Assembly (NCBI RefSeq): GCF_017991995.1
Contig: NZ_JAGOPN010000028.1
Span: 1 to 64,000 of the forward strand
DNA: 64,000 nucleotides
Source: Pseudacidovorax sp.
GTDB taxonomy: Bacteria > Pseudomonadota > Gammaproteobacteria > Burkholderiales > Burkholderiaceae_C
Reading direction: 5' to 3'
Part shown: one piece after another, positions 9,978 to 17,964 of the stretch
Layout of the letters: the number at the start of each line of letters is the position of its first letter
How positions within the stretch are numbered: the first letter of the stretch is position 1
Notes under the pieces: generated by a model
Told to the model about the DNA's origin: nothing
The model's database searches: none
Seen by the model: only the letters and a program-made list of their open reading frames with translations
Program-made: the position numbers and the translations under genes

Positions 9978-10940
9978 ATGCTCTACAAACGCAACCCCCA
10001 GCTCAACAAGAACGGCGAGCTCATCCACCTGCTGTCCATCGAGGGCCTGCCCAAGGCCATCGTCACGCAGATCCTGGACACCGCCGCCAACTTCGTCAGC
10101 GTGAGCGACCGCGAGGTCAAGAAGGTGCCGCTCTTGCGTGGCAAGAGCGTGTTCAACCTCTTCTTCGAGAACAGCACGCGCACCCGCACCACCTTCGAGA
10201 TCGCGGCCAAGCGCCTGTCGGCCGACGTCATCAACCTCGACATCGCCCGCAGCTCCACGGCCAAGGGCGAGACGCTGCTCGACACCATCGCCAACCTGAG
10301 CGCAATGGCGGCCGACCTGTTCGTGGTGCGGCACAGCGAGTCGGGCGCGCCGTATCTGATCGCGCAGCATGTGGCACCGCATGTGCACGTCATCAATGCG
10401 GGCGACGGCCGGCATGCGCACCCCACGCAGGGGCTGCTCGACATGTACACCATCCGCCACTACAAGAAGGACTTCTCCAACCTCACGGTGGCCATCGTGG
10501 GCGACGTGCTGCATTCGCGCGTGGCCCGCTCCGACATCCACGCGCTGACCACGCTGGGCGCCGCCGAGGTGCGCGTGGTGGGCCCGCGCACCCTGGTGCC
10601 GGGCGACCTGGCGCCGATGGGCGTCAAGGTCTTCCACAAGCTCGAAGAGGGCATCAAGGACTGCGACGTGGTCATCATGCTGCGCCTGCAGAACGAGCGC
10701 ATGAGCGGCGCGCTGCTGCCGTCGAGCCAGGAGTACTTCAAGACCTACGGTCTCACGCCCGAGAAGCTGCAGCTGGCCAAGCCCGACGCCATCGTGATGC
10801 ATCCGGGGCCCATCAACCGCGGCGTGGAGATCGCCTCGGAAGTGGTGGACGGCAAGCAGAGCGTGATCCTGCCGCAGGTGACCTTCGGCATCGCGGTCCG
10901 CATGGCGGTCATGAGCATCGTGGCAGGTAACGAAGCATGA
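9978..10940 (+). CDS. pyrB: Aspartate carbamoyltransferase catalytic subunit
   Basis: 320 residues from the ATG at 9978 ([20 protein letters not shown]), preceded by GGGAGG at 9963-9968. Carbamoyl-phosphate motif [15 protein letters not shown], the [14 protein letters not shown] motif and the [12 protein letters not shown] aspartate-binding segment are all present. It condenses carbamoyl phosphate and aspartate, the first committed step of pyrimidine synthesis. No pyrI is present; instead it is followed by a catalytically dead dihydroorotase homologue, as in the Pseudomonas-type dodecameric enzyme (class A ATCase). Confidence 0.95.
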   Translation: MLYKRNPQLNKNGELIHLLSIEGLPKAIVTQILDTAANFVSVSDREVKKVPLLRGKSVFNLFFENSTRTRTTFEIAAKRLSADVINLDIARSSTAKGETLLDTIANLSAMAADLFVVRHSESGAPYLIAQHVAPHVHVINAGDGRHAHPTQGLLDMYTIRHYKKDFSNLTVAIVGDVLHSRVARSDIHALTTLGAAEVRVVGPRTLVPGDLAPMGVKVFHKLEEGIKDCDVVIMLRLQNERMSGALLPSSQEYFKTYGLTPEKLQLAKPDAIVMHPGPINRGVEIASEVVDGKQSVILPQVTFGIAVRMAVMSIVAGNEA

Positions 10941-11062
10941 AATGGCGCCCGCTCGGCTACTGCGCGCGCCGATCTTGCGCCTGCGCTGCTCGCCGTACGT
11001 GAGTACGGCTGCGCTGCTCGGCACAACCTCGACGCGCTCGCTACGCCGCTCGGACGCCATTT
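10940..11062. repeat. Intergenic inverted repeat between pyrB and pyrC'
   Basis: The 120-base spacer is bounded by an inverted pair AAATGGCG (10940-10947) and CGCCATTT (11055-11062). In the middle a perfect 7-bp stem GCCGTAC (10992-10998)/GTACGGC (11003-11009) closes a GTGA loop, a GNRA-type tetraloop if transcribed. The arms are also rich in CTGCGCTGCTCG repeats. It looks like a mobile or spreading intergenic repeat inserted inside the pyrBC' transcript, not a gene; no start-to-stop frame of note is contained in it. Confidence 0.65.
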
Positions 11063-11075
11063 GCTGATGGGAAGA

Positions 11076-12362
11076 ATGATGAATACGTTGATCCAACACG
11101 GCCGGGTGATCGATCCGGCCTCGGGCCTTGATGGCGTGGCTGACGTGGCCATCGCCGATGGCCGCATCGCCGGCATCGGCGAGGTGCCTGCTGGCTTCAA
11201 CGCCGAGCGCACCATCGATGCCAGCGGCTGCCTGGTGCTGCCCGGCCTGGTCGACCTGGCCGCGCGTCTGCGTGAGCCCGGCTACGAGCACGAAGGCATG
11301 CTCGAAAGCGAAATGGCCGCGGCCGTGGCCGGCGGCGTGACCAGCCTGGTCTGCCCGCCCGACACCGACCCGGTGCTCGACGAGCCCGGCCTGGTCGAGA
11401 TGCTCAAGTTCCGCGCTGAGAAGCTGCAGAAGGCCCGCCTCTTTCCGCAAGGCGCTCTCACGCGCGGCCTGAAGAGCGAGGTGCTGACCGAGATGGCCGA
11501 GCTGACCGAGGCCGGCTGTATCGGCTTCGGCCAGGCCGAGGTGCCGCTGTCCGGCAACGTGGTGCTGCAGCGCTCGCTGCAGTACGCCAGCACCTTCGGC
11601 TACACCGTATGGCTGCGCCCGCAGGACCGCGACCTGGGCAAGGGCGTGGCCGCCAGCGGCGCGCTGGCCACGCGCATGGGCCTGTCGGGCGTGCCTGTGG
11701 CCGCCGAGACCATCGCCCTGTTCACCATCTTCGAGATGATGAAGACCACCGGCGCCCGCGTGCACCTGTGCCGACTGTCGAGCGCGGCCGGCGTGCAGCT
11801 GGTGCGCGAGGCCAAGGCGGCAGGCCTGCCGGTGAGCTGCGACGTCAGCATCAACTCGCTGCACCTGGCCGACACCGACATCGGCTTCTTCGACAGCCGT
11901 GCGCGCCTGACGCCGCCACTGCGCCAGCAGCGCGACCGCGATTCGCTCTCGGCCGCGCTGGCCGACGGCACCATCGACGCGCTGGTCTCCGACCACACGC
12001 CGGTCGAGGCCGACGCCAAGACCCTGCCCTTTGCCGAAAGCGAACCCGGCGCTACCGGCCTGGAGCTGCTGCTGCCGCTGGCGCTGCGGTGGGCCGAGCG
12101 CAGTGGCGCCGGACTTTCGCGCGCCGTGCAGGCCATCACCCAGGCGCCGGCGCGCCTGCTGGGCGAGACCGGCGCGCAACTCGGCCGCCTGGCCGTGGGC
12201 GGCCCTGCTGACGTGGTGGTGGCCGACCCGCGCCGCGAATGGCAGGTGCTGCCCGAGGCGCTGCGCAGCCAGGGCAAGCACACGCCCTTCGCCGGCCACG
12301 CGCTGCTGGGCGCAGTGCGCGCGACCTTCGTGGGCGGACAGCTGGTGCACGAGGCCGCCTGA
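11076..12362 (+). CDS. pyrC': Inactive dihydroorotase homologue (PyrC', ATCase partner)
   Basis: 428 residues of the class I dihydroorotase/allantoinase amidohydrolase family. The metal motif that normally reads DxHxHLREPG reads DLAARLREPG here, so both zinc-binding histidines are gone. The downstream HxED region is LRPQDRDL, and the usual PHHL is INSL, so further ligands are lost, while the late SDHTP with its Asp remains. This is the pattern of Pseudomonas PyrC', a non-catalytic subunit needed to assemble PyrB. Catalytic dihydroorotase must be encoded elsewhere. Start is one of the tandem ATGs at 11076/11079 behind GGGAAG; the upstream TTG frame is less likely. Confidence 0.9.
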   Translation: MMNTLIQHGRVIDPASGLDGVADVAIADGRIAGIGEVPAGFNAERTIDASGCLVLPGLVDLAARLREPGYEHEGMLESEMAAAVAGGVTSLVCPPDTDPVLDEPGLVEMLKFRAEKLQKARLFPQGALTRGLKSEVLTEMAELTEAGCIGFGQAEVPLSGNVVLQRSLQYASTFGYTVWLRPQDRDLGKGVAASGALATRMGLSGVPVAAETIALFTIFEMMKTTGARVHLCRLSSAAGVQLVREAKAAGLPVSCDVSINSLHLADTDIGFFDSRARLTPPLRQQRDRDSLSAALADGTIDALVSDHTPVEADAKTLPFAESEPGATGLELLLPLALRWAERSGAGLSRAVQAITQAPARLLGETGAQLGRLAVGGPADVVVADPRREWQVLPEALRSQGKHTPFAGHALLGAVRATFVGGQLVHEAA

Positions 12363-12402
12363 GCGGCGCGCCGGCCTCCTTCGCGTTCGTCGACCGACAC
12401 CC

Positions 12403-13158
12403 ATGCCCCGATCCCTTGTCGCGCTTGGCCGCCTTGTGCGGCTGCTGGCCCATGCCCTGCGGGGCTGGTGGATCATCCGCCGCCGATTCGATGCGCTGGA
12501 CGCGCCGGCGCGGGCCGATCATGTGGAGCGCTGGGCGCAGCGCGCGCTGCAATTGCTGGGCATCCGCCTGGTGGTGCGCGGGCCCGTGCCCCAGACGGGG
12601 CCGGTGCTCGTGGTGGCCAACCATGTCTCGTGGCTGGACATCATGACCTTGCATGCGGCCCGCCATGTGCGCTTCGTCTCCAAGTCGGCCGTGCGGCACT
12701 GGCCGCTGATCGGCACGCTGGCCACCGGCGCCGGCACGCTCTACATCGAGCGCGAAAAGCGCCGCGATGCGCTGCGCGTGGCACACCACATGGCCGAGGC
12801 GCTGCGCGCGGGCGACCGCATCGCCGTCTTCCCCGAAGGCACCACCAGCGACGGCCGCGGCCTGCTGCCCTTCCATGCCAACCTGCTGCAGTCGGCCATC
12901 TCGGCCGATGCGCCGGTGCAGCCGGTGGCGCTTCGCTTCCTGGATGCCGCCACTGGCGACGTGAGCTTCGCGCCGATCTACATCGACGACGACACCCTGA
13001 TCAGCTCGCTGTGGCGCACCCTGCGCGCGCCACCGCTGGTGGCCGTCGTGCAGTTCGGTGAACCCCAACCGGCCGAGGGCCACGACCGCCGCGGCTGGGC
13101 ACAGAGCCTGCATGCCGACGTGCTGGCCCTGCGCGGCGAGGCCGGCCGCTTGGGTTAA
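12403..13158 (+). CDS. plsC: 1-acyl-sn-glycerol-3-phosphate acyltransferase (PlsC family)
   Basis: 251 residues. Motif I NHVSWLD fits the HX4D active site (NHxxxxD), the GTLYIEREKR region is motif II, and FPEGTTSDG is the motif III acceptor-binding loop. The N-terminal 40 residues are hydrophobic and basic (LVRLLAHALRGWWIIRRRF), consistent with attachment to the inner membrane. It transfers an acyl chain to lysophosphatidate in phospholipid synthesis; other lysolipid acceptors are possible for this subfamily. It follows pyrC' by 40 bp and is the last protein gene before the tRNA. Confidence 0.9.
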   Translation: MPRSLVALGRLVRLLAHALRGWWIIRRRFDALDAPARADHVERWAQRALQLLGIRLVVRGPVPQTGPVLVVANHVSWLDIMTLHAARHVRFVSKSAVRHWPLIGTLATGAGTLYIEREKRRDALRVAHHMAEALRAGDRIAVFPEGTTSDGRGLLPFHANLLQSAISADAPVQPVALRFLDAATGDVSFAPIYIDDDTLISSLWRTLRAPPLVAVVQFGEPQPAEGHDRRGWAQSLHADVLALRGEAGRLG

Positions 13159-13206
13159 AGTCGCGGGCCTGCCGCCGGCCTCCCACGGCGCGCGGCCAGT
13201 GCCCCG

Positions 13207-13281
13207 GTCCCTATAGTTCAATGGATAGAACGGCCCCCTCCTAAGGGGCAGATGCAGGTTCGATTCCTGCTGGGGGCACCA
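13207..13281 (+). tRNA. tRNA-Arg (anticodon CCT)
   Basis: Folds as a full cloverleaf. Acceptor GTCCCTA (13207-13213) pairs with TGGGGGC (13271-13277); D stem GTTC/GAAC; anticodon stem GCCCC/GGGGC around the loop CTCCTAA, giving anticodon CCT at 13240-13242; T arm GCAGG TTCGATT CCTGC. The discriminator is A and CCA is encoded (13279-13281). Reads AGG. A hairpin terminator follows at once. Confidence 0.96.
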
Positions 13282-13286
13282 CCTTC

Positions 13287-13318
13287 AAGCCCGCACATGC
13301 CAACGCCTGTGCGGGCTT
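13287..13318 (+). terminator. Rho-independent terminator after tRNA-Arg
   Basis: A 10-bp stem AAGCCCGCAC (13287-13296) with GTGCGGGCTT (13309-13318), a 12-base loop and a T-rich tail (TTTCTCTTT). It lies 5 bp after the tRNA CCA end and would end the tRNA transcript. Confidence 0.85.
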
Positions 13319-13412
13319 TCTCTTTGGGGGGCATTGCGCGATGCACCTTGTAAAGCCGTTGACATACACCCCCCAGCCGCGTTCCTAGACTGGCTGCGCC
13401 GCCCCCGGGCGT

Positions 13413-14120
13413 CTACAGCTTCGGCGCCAGTCGCCGCAACCCCTGCATGTCGCGGATCACGCAATGGGACTTCGCCATCTCGATCAGCCCCTGGCCTTGC
13501 AGCTGGCTCATCACGTTCGAGGTCATCACGCGGCTCAGGCCGGTGATGTTGGCCATCTCCTGGTGCGTGAAGGAGACGCCGATCGCCACGCCCGCGGTCT
13601 GCGTCTCGCCATAGGTGTCGGCCAGCTGCAGCAGGTGGTGCACGACACGCTCGGCCGCGCTGGTCTGGCTCAACAGCAGGTTCTGCTGCGCCAGTACGCG
13701 CAGCTTGGTGCCCATGAGCCACAGCACCTGCCGCAGACAGGTGGCGTCGGCCTGCATGCAGCGCAGCAGATGGGTGCGCTCGATCTGGCGCGCCATCCCG
13801 TCGCACGAGGCCACGGCCGTCATCGACTGCCGGCCATCCAGAAAGGCGCTGCACTCGCCCACCAGGCCATGGCGGCCGACGATGGCCAGGTGCTTCTCGT
13901 GACCGGATTCGGACCACAGCATCAGCCGGACCCGCCCCTGTTCGATGAGCTGCACATGCGTTGCGGCATCCCCCTGCGAGAACAGCGTCTGGCCCTTGTG
14001 GAAAGCCACCGCAGGCAGGACGCCGGCCGCCGCCAGTGCCTGCCAGTCGAACTGCGGCACCTCGATCCAGGCCGAAGGCGAAGCCGCCGCGCCGGCGTGC
14101 GGATTCATCGCTTCAAGCAT
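13413..14120 (-). CDS. Crp/Fnr-family transcriptional regulator
   Basis: 235 residues. N-terminal cyclic-nucleotide-binding fold (KGQTLFSQGDAATHVQLIEQGRVRLM, GLVGECSAFLDGRQS), a dimerisation helix (LRVLAQQNLLLSQTSAAERVVHHLLQLA) and a winged helix-turn-helix (VSFTHQEMANITGLSRVMTSNVM). There is no Fnr-type N-terminal cysteine cluster, so it is not an oxygen-sensing Fe-S Fnr; the effector is unknown. It is divergent from the class V aminotransferase-like gene with only 26 bp between starts (an alternative ATG at 14108 gives 38 bp), so it very likely regulates that operon and itself. Confidence 0.87.
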   Translation of the reverse strand: MLEAMNPHAGAAASPSAWIEVPQFDWQALAAAGVLPAVAFHKGQTLFSQGDAATHVQLIEQGRVRLMLWSESGHEKHLAIVGRHGLVGECSAFLDGRQSMTAVASCDGMARQIERTHLLRCMQADATCLRQVLWLMGTKLRVLAQQNLLLSQTSAAERVVHHLLQLADTYGETQTAGVAIGVSFTHQEMANITGLSRVMTSNVMSQLQGQGLIEMAKSHCVIRDMQGLRRLAPKL

Positions 14121-14146
14121 CCCAAGGCCTCCACAACAACAGCGTC

Positions 14147-15286
14147 ATGACTCATCCATTTTCTTCATACCGAAAGCTTTTCCCCATCCTGGAGAACACC
14201 GTCCAGTTGTCGAGCTGCTCGCAGAGCGCGATGAGCCTGCCGGTCAAGCAGGCCATCGACGACTACCTGGCGGTGTGGACCACGCGTGGTGCCGACTGGG
14301 GCTACTGGATGGAACAGGTGGCGCTGGCGCGTGCCGAGTTCGCTCGCATGATCCATGCCGATGCCGACGATGTGGCGGTGCTCGGCAGCGTGTCCGATGC
14401 CGCGTCCAGCATCGCCTCGGCACTGCGCTTCGAGGACGGGCGCGACGGCATCGTCACCGGCAGCCTGGACTTTCCTTCGGTCTGCCACGTGTGGCTGGCG
14501 CAGCAGTCGCGGCGCGGCGCCCGGGTGCATTTCGTGCAGGCCCGACCCGGCGCGAGCGACACCACGGCCCGGCTCGTGCAGGCCATCGACGCGTCCACCG
14601 CGCTGGTCTCCGTGTCGCAGGCCTGCTTCTATGACGGGCAGCTCGTGGACATCGCCGCCACGGGTGCCGCCGCGCGCGCGCAGGGCGCGCTGCAGTTCGT
14701 CGATGCCTACCAGTCGGCCGGTTCGCTGGCCATCGACGTGCGCGCCCAGGGCGTCGACATGCTCGCCGCCGGCGCCCAGAAGTACCTGCTGGGCATTCCG
14801 GGCATCGCCTTCCTCTACGTGCGACCCGAGCTGGCTCGCCAGCTGGAGCCGGCCGTCACCGGCTGGTTCGGCCGGGTCAATCCCTTCGCCTTCGATCCTG
14901 CCCGGCTGGACTTTGCCGCGAGTGCGCAACGCTTCAACACGGGCACGCCCCCCATGATGTGCGCGAGCGTGGCGCGCGCCAGCATCGGCCTGCTCAACGA
15001 GGTCGGCGTGCCGGCCATCGAGGAGTGGCTGGGCCTGCTCTCGGCCGTGGCGCTGGAAGAGGCGCCACGTCTCGGACTCGAGGTGGTGAGCCCGACGGCC
15101 CCCGGCGCCAAGGGGGCCAACACCGCGATCCGCGTGCGCAACGCCGCCGACGTGGAGGCGCGGATGCTGGCTGCCGGCTTCGTGGTGTCGGCCCGCAACG
15201 ACGTGATCCGCATCGCGCCGCACTTCTACAACACGGCGGAAGACGTGGTCGGCGCGCTGCGTGAGCTGGCGCGACTGACGCGCTGA
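14147..15286 (+). CDS. Class V PLP-dependent enzyme (aminotransferase/kynureninase-like fold)
   Basis: 379 residues from the ATG at 14147. Fold type I PLP enzyme of the class V group (cysteine desulfurase, kynureninase, isopenicillin-epimerase-like). The cofactor Asp segment is FVDAYQSAGSLAID and the Schiff-base Lys is in LAAGAQKYLLG. RFNTGTPPMMCA near residue 265 is a common class V segment. The frame is open further upstream, but the upstream part lies antisense to the Crp-type gene. The reaction is unknown; kynureninase-like C-C cleavage, desulfuration and transamination are all possible. First gene of a five-gene operon. Confidence 0.8.
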   Translation: MTHPFSSYRKLFPILENTVQLSSCSQSAMSLPVKQAIDDYLAVWTTRGADWGYWMEQVALARAEFARMIHADADDVAVLGSVSDAASSIASALRFEDGRDGIVTGSLDFPSVCHVWLAQQSRRGARVHFVQARPGASDTTARLVQAIDASTALVSVSQACFYDGQLVDIAATGAAARAQGALQFVDAYQSAGSLAIDVRAQGVDMLAAGAQKYLLGIPGIAFLYVRPELARQLEPAVTGWFGRVNPFAFDPARLDFAASAQRFNTGTPPMMCASVARASIGLLNEVGVPAIEEWLGLLSAVALEEAPRLGLEVVSPTAPGAKGANTAIRVRNAADVEARMLAAGFVVSARNDVIRIAPHFYNTAEDVVGALRELARLTR

Positions 15287-15297
15287 ACGGCACCGTC

Positions 15298-15729
15298 ATG
15301 GATGCCATTCCCGCTTCCATCCATTGCGCGTCGGTGCTGTGCGCCGTGCCCGCCGACCGGGCGTTGGCCTTCCTGGTCGACGGCCTGGAACTCGGCCGCT
15401 GGGCGCTGGGCTGCTGGCAGACCCGTGACGTGGGTGATGGCGTGGTGCAGGGCCATTCGCTGTTCGACGGCTCCGAGGGCTTTGTGCGGCCGGTGCTCGA
15501 TGCGGCGCGCGGCAGGGTCACCTATCACGTCGGCGGCGCGCCCGATGCGCTGGCGCCCCGCATCCACGCCACGGTCGAGGCCGCGTCCCTGCCCGGTGCA
15601 GCGACGCCCGGCTGCCGCATCAGCCTCCATGCCGCGCGCAAGCCCGACATGGACGACGCACGCTGGCTGCGCCTGGTGCGCTGCCACGAGGTGGAAGTGC
15701 TGCTGATCCAGTCGCTGCTCGCCCGATGA
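15298..15729 (+). CDS. Conserved-looking protein of unknown function, possibly SRPBCC-like
   Basis: 143 residues, no signal peptide or membrane segment. The order of short segments (VPADRALAFLVDGLELGRWALG, then GHSLFDGSEGFVRPVLD, RVTYHVG, LAPRIHATVEA) resembles small SRPBCC/START-like proteins used as hydrophobic-ligand cups or dehydratase-like enzymes, but the match is by impression only. It starts 11 bp after the PLP enzyme gene and ends 40 bp before the Bug gene, so it belongs to the same transcript. Codon use matches its neighbours. Confidence 0.6.
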   Translation: MDAIPASIHCASVLCAVPADRALAFLVDGLELGRWALGCWQTRDVGDGVVQGHSLFDGSEGFVRPVLDAARGRVTYHVGGAPDALAPRIHATVEAASLPGAATPGCRISLHAARKPDMDDARWLRLVRCHEVEVLLIQSLLAR

Positions 15730-15769
15730 GCTTTCTTTTCCACGACGCCATGAACCGAGGACCCCTGCC

Positions 15770-16756
15770 ATGAACCGACGCCAGTTCAGCCGCCTCTTTC
15801 CCGCCGCCTGCGCGCTGCCCGCGCTTTCGTCGCTGCCGCTTGCCGCGGGCGCCAAGCCCTACAGCGGCCCGGTGCGCGTGCTGGTGGGCTTTCCGCCAGG
15901 AGGCGCCACCGACGTGGTGGCCCGCGCCATCGTCGACCGCCTGGGCAAGGCCATGAACGGCCAGGTCTTCGTCATCGACAACAAGCCCGGCGCCGGTGGC
16001 CAGATCGCGGCGCAGGCGCTGAAGGCCGCCGCGCCCGACGGCTCGACCATCATGCTGTCCATCGATCACACGCAGGTCATCGTGCCGCTCACGATCGCGG
16101 CGGCAGGCTATGACGCGGTGCGCGACTTCACGCCGCTGGCCGGCGTGGCCAGCTACTACAACGTGCTGGCGGTGAGCGCGGCCACGGGGGTCACCTCGAT
16201 GGCCGAACTCGGCAGTTGGGTCAAGGCCCGGCCCACCGAGGCCAACTACGGCATCCCGGCCGCAGGCAGCGTGCCGCAGTTCATCGGTCATGTGATCGGC
16301 CAGTCCTTCGGCGTGCCGCTGAACTCCGTGCCCTACAAGGGCGGCGCGCCGATGGTGCAGGACCTGCTCGCCGGCCAGATCCCGATCGGCATCGCCTCGA
16401 TGACCGAGTTGATCGAGCACCACCGGGTCGGCAAGGTGCGCATCCTCGCCAGCTCGGGCGAGACGCGCAGCCGCACCGCGCCGGACATTCCCACCTTCCG
16501 CGAGCTGGGCTTTGCGGGCATCGACAAGAACCCCTGGCTCGCCTTCTTCGGCCCCAAGGGCGTGCCGCCCGAGGTGGTCGAGCCCTTCGAGCGTGCCGTG
16601 CGCACCGTGCTGGCGCAACCGGACCTGCAGGAGCGGCTGGCCAAGATGGGCAACGAGGTCACGCCCGCGTCCTCCGCCGAGGTGGGGCGCTGGGTGGTCG
16701 ACGCCAACGCCACCTGGGGCAAGGTGATCCGCGATTCCGGCTTCAAGGCGACATGA
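15770..16756 (+). CDS. Bug-family periplasmic solute-binding protein (TctC type)
   Basis: 328 residues. The signal peptide begins MNRRQFSRLF, with adjacent arginines suggesting Tat export, and ends near Ala 25-27. The mature part has the Bug hallmarks VRVLVGFPPGGATDVVARAI and the IDNKPGAGGQIAAQALKAA loop, then VPYKGGAPMVQDLLAGQIPI. Bug proteins bind carboxylates and feed tripartite tricarboxylate transporters or act as sensors. There is no tctA or tctB nearby, so it is an orphan. Its place in the operon suggests it binds the substrate of the neighbouring enzymes. Overlaps the RidA-like gene by ATGA. Confidence 0.9.
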   Translation: MNRRQFSRLFPAACALPALSSLPLAAGAKPYSGPVRVLVGFPPGGATDVVARAIVDRLGKAMNGQVFVIDNKPGAGGQIAAQALKAAAPDGSTIMLSIDHTQVIVPLTIAAAGYDAVRDFTPLAGVASYYNVLAVSAATGVTSMAELGSWVKARPTEANYGIPAAGSVPQFIGHVIGQSFGVPLNSVPYKGGAPMVQDLLAGQIPIGIASMTELIEHHRVGKVRILASSGETRSRTAPDIPTFRELGFAGIDKNPWLAFFGPKGVPPEVVEPFERAVRTVLAQPDLQERLAKMGNEVTPASSAEVGRWVVDANATWGKVIRDSGFKAT

Positions 16757-17139
16757 ACGGCCGCCGCTTCATCCTGAGCGGCTCGCGCTGGGAAGAGCTG
16801 GCCGGCTACGCACGGGCGGTGGTCGATGGCCGCTGGGTCTTCGTCTCCGGCACCGTGGGACAGGACTTCCGCACTGGCCGCCTTCCCGAGGGCGCCGCAG
16901 CCCAGGCCGAACTGGCGCTCGACACCATCGGCGATGCGCTCGCCGAGGCGGGCGCCGGCTTCGACGACGTGGTGCGCGTGCGCGTCTACGTGCCCGACCG
17001 CGGCGATGTGGTGGCCGTCAGCCATGCGTTGCGACGGCGACTGGGCGACAACCGCCCGGCCAACACCACCGTGTGCAGCCCGCTCGCCGTGGAGGGCGCA
17101 CGGGTCGAGATCGAAGTGACCGCCCGGCGCAACGCCTGA
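16753..17139 (+). CDS. RidA/YjgF-family protein lacking the catalytic Arg
   Basis: 128 residues from the ATG overlapping the Bug stop. Family segments: YARAVVDGRWVFVSGTVGQD, AELALDTIGDALAEAGAGFDDVVRVRVYV, and NRPANTTVCSPLAVEGARVEIEV. In true RidA imine deaminases the last segment carries an Arg seven residues before the VEIE motif (VARLP); here that place reads SPLAV, with Leu at the Arg position, so enamine/imine hydrolysis of the RidA type is doubtful. It may be one of the Rid subgroups of unknown activity, often found in catabolic operons. Followed by the cyclase gene after 27 bp. Confidence 0.85.
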   Translation: MNGRRFILSGSRWEELAGYARAVVDGRWVFVSGTVGQDFRTGRLPEGAAAQAELALDTIGDALAEAGAGFDDVVRVRVYVPDRGDVVAVSHALRRRLGDNRPANTTVCSPLAVEGARVEIEVTARRNA

Positions 17140-17166
17140 CCTTCTCCCTCCCAACCAGGACCACCG

Positions 17167-17964
17167 ATGACCCTACTGACCCAGCTTGCCGCGGCGATGC
17201 GCGCGCAGACCATCCGCACCATCGACCTCACCCACACGCTGAGCGAAGACTTTCCGCCGCTGCAGCTGCCGCCCCAGTTCGGCCAGGTGGCGGCCTTCAA
17301 GAAGGAACGCATCTCGCGCTACGACGAAGCCGGCCCGGGCTGGTACTGGAACAACTTCTCCTGCGGCGAACACACGGGCACGCATTTCGACGCGCCCGCC
17401 CACTGGGTGAGCGGCCGCGACCATGCAGGCAACACCGTCGACACCATCGCACCCGAGCAGTTCATCGCGCCGGCCGTGGTGGTCGATGCCAGTGCGCAGG
17501 TGGCCGCGAACGACGACTGGCTGCTGACGGTGGAGTTCCTGCAGGCATGGGAGTCGGCGCACGGCCGCATCCCGAAAGGTGCCTGGGTGCTGCTGCGCAC
17601 CGACTGGTCGAAGCGCCTGGCGGACCCGGCCGCCTTCGTCAACATGCGTGAGGATGGCGCGCACACCCCCGGCCCCACGCAGGCGGCGGTCGAATGGCTG
17701 ATCCGCGAGCGCGAGGTGCATGGCTTCGGCGTGGAGACCATCAACACCGATGCCGGCCAGTCCTACGCCTGGCCGCTGGCCTACCCGTGCCACACGCTGA
17801 TGCACGGTGCCAACCGCTACGGCCTGCAGTGCCTGCGCAACCTCGATCAGCTGCCGCCCACCGGCGCGCTGATCATCTCGGCACCACTCAAGATCGAGGA
17901 AGGCTCGGGCAGTCCGCTGCGGGTGCTGGCGCTGGTCGAGGCGCCCGCAGCAGCGGCTGCGTAG
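17167..17964 (+). CDS. Cyclase-family hydrolase (kynurenine-formamidase-like)
   Basis: 265 residues. The metal-binding HTGTHFDAPAHW (residues about 75-86) is the HxGTHxDxPxH signature of the cyclase/KynB family, with a second conserved region INTDAGQSYAWPLAYPCH. Members hydrolyse N-formylkynurenine, isatin and other amides or lactams with Zn or Mn. This one is longer than KynB (about 210) and closer in size to general cyclase-family proteins. It is the last gene of the Crp-associated operon. Its last 77 bp overlap, on the opposite strand, the end of the RlmN-like gene. Confidence 0.85.
   Translation: MTLLTQLAAAMRAQTIRTIDLTHTLSEDFPPLQLPPQFGQVAAFKKERISRYDEAGPGWYWNNFSCGEHTGTHFDAPAHWVSGRDHAGNTVDTIAPEQFIAPAVVVDASAQVAANDDWLLTVEFLQAWESAHGRIPKGAWVLLRTDWSKRLADPAAFVNMREDGAHTPGPTQAAVEWLIREREVHGFGVETINTDAGQSYAWPLAYPCHTLMHGANRYGLQCLRNLDQLPPTGALIISAPLKIEEGSGSPLRVLALVEAPAAAAA

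Noticed and set aside
13359-13391. TTGACA-like box with a weak -10, pointing to a possible small RNA before the Crp gene
   Set aside because: The nearest -10 candidates have poor sequence or a 21-bp spacing, and the region downstream is antisense coding DNA.
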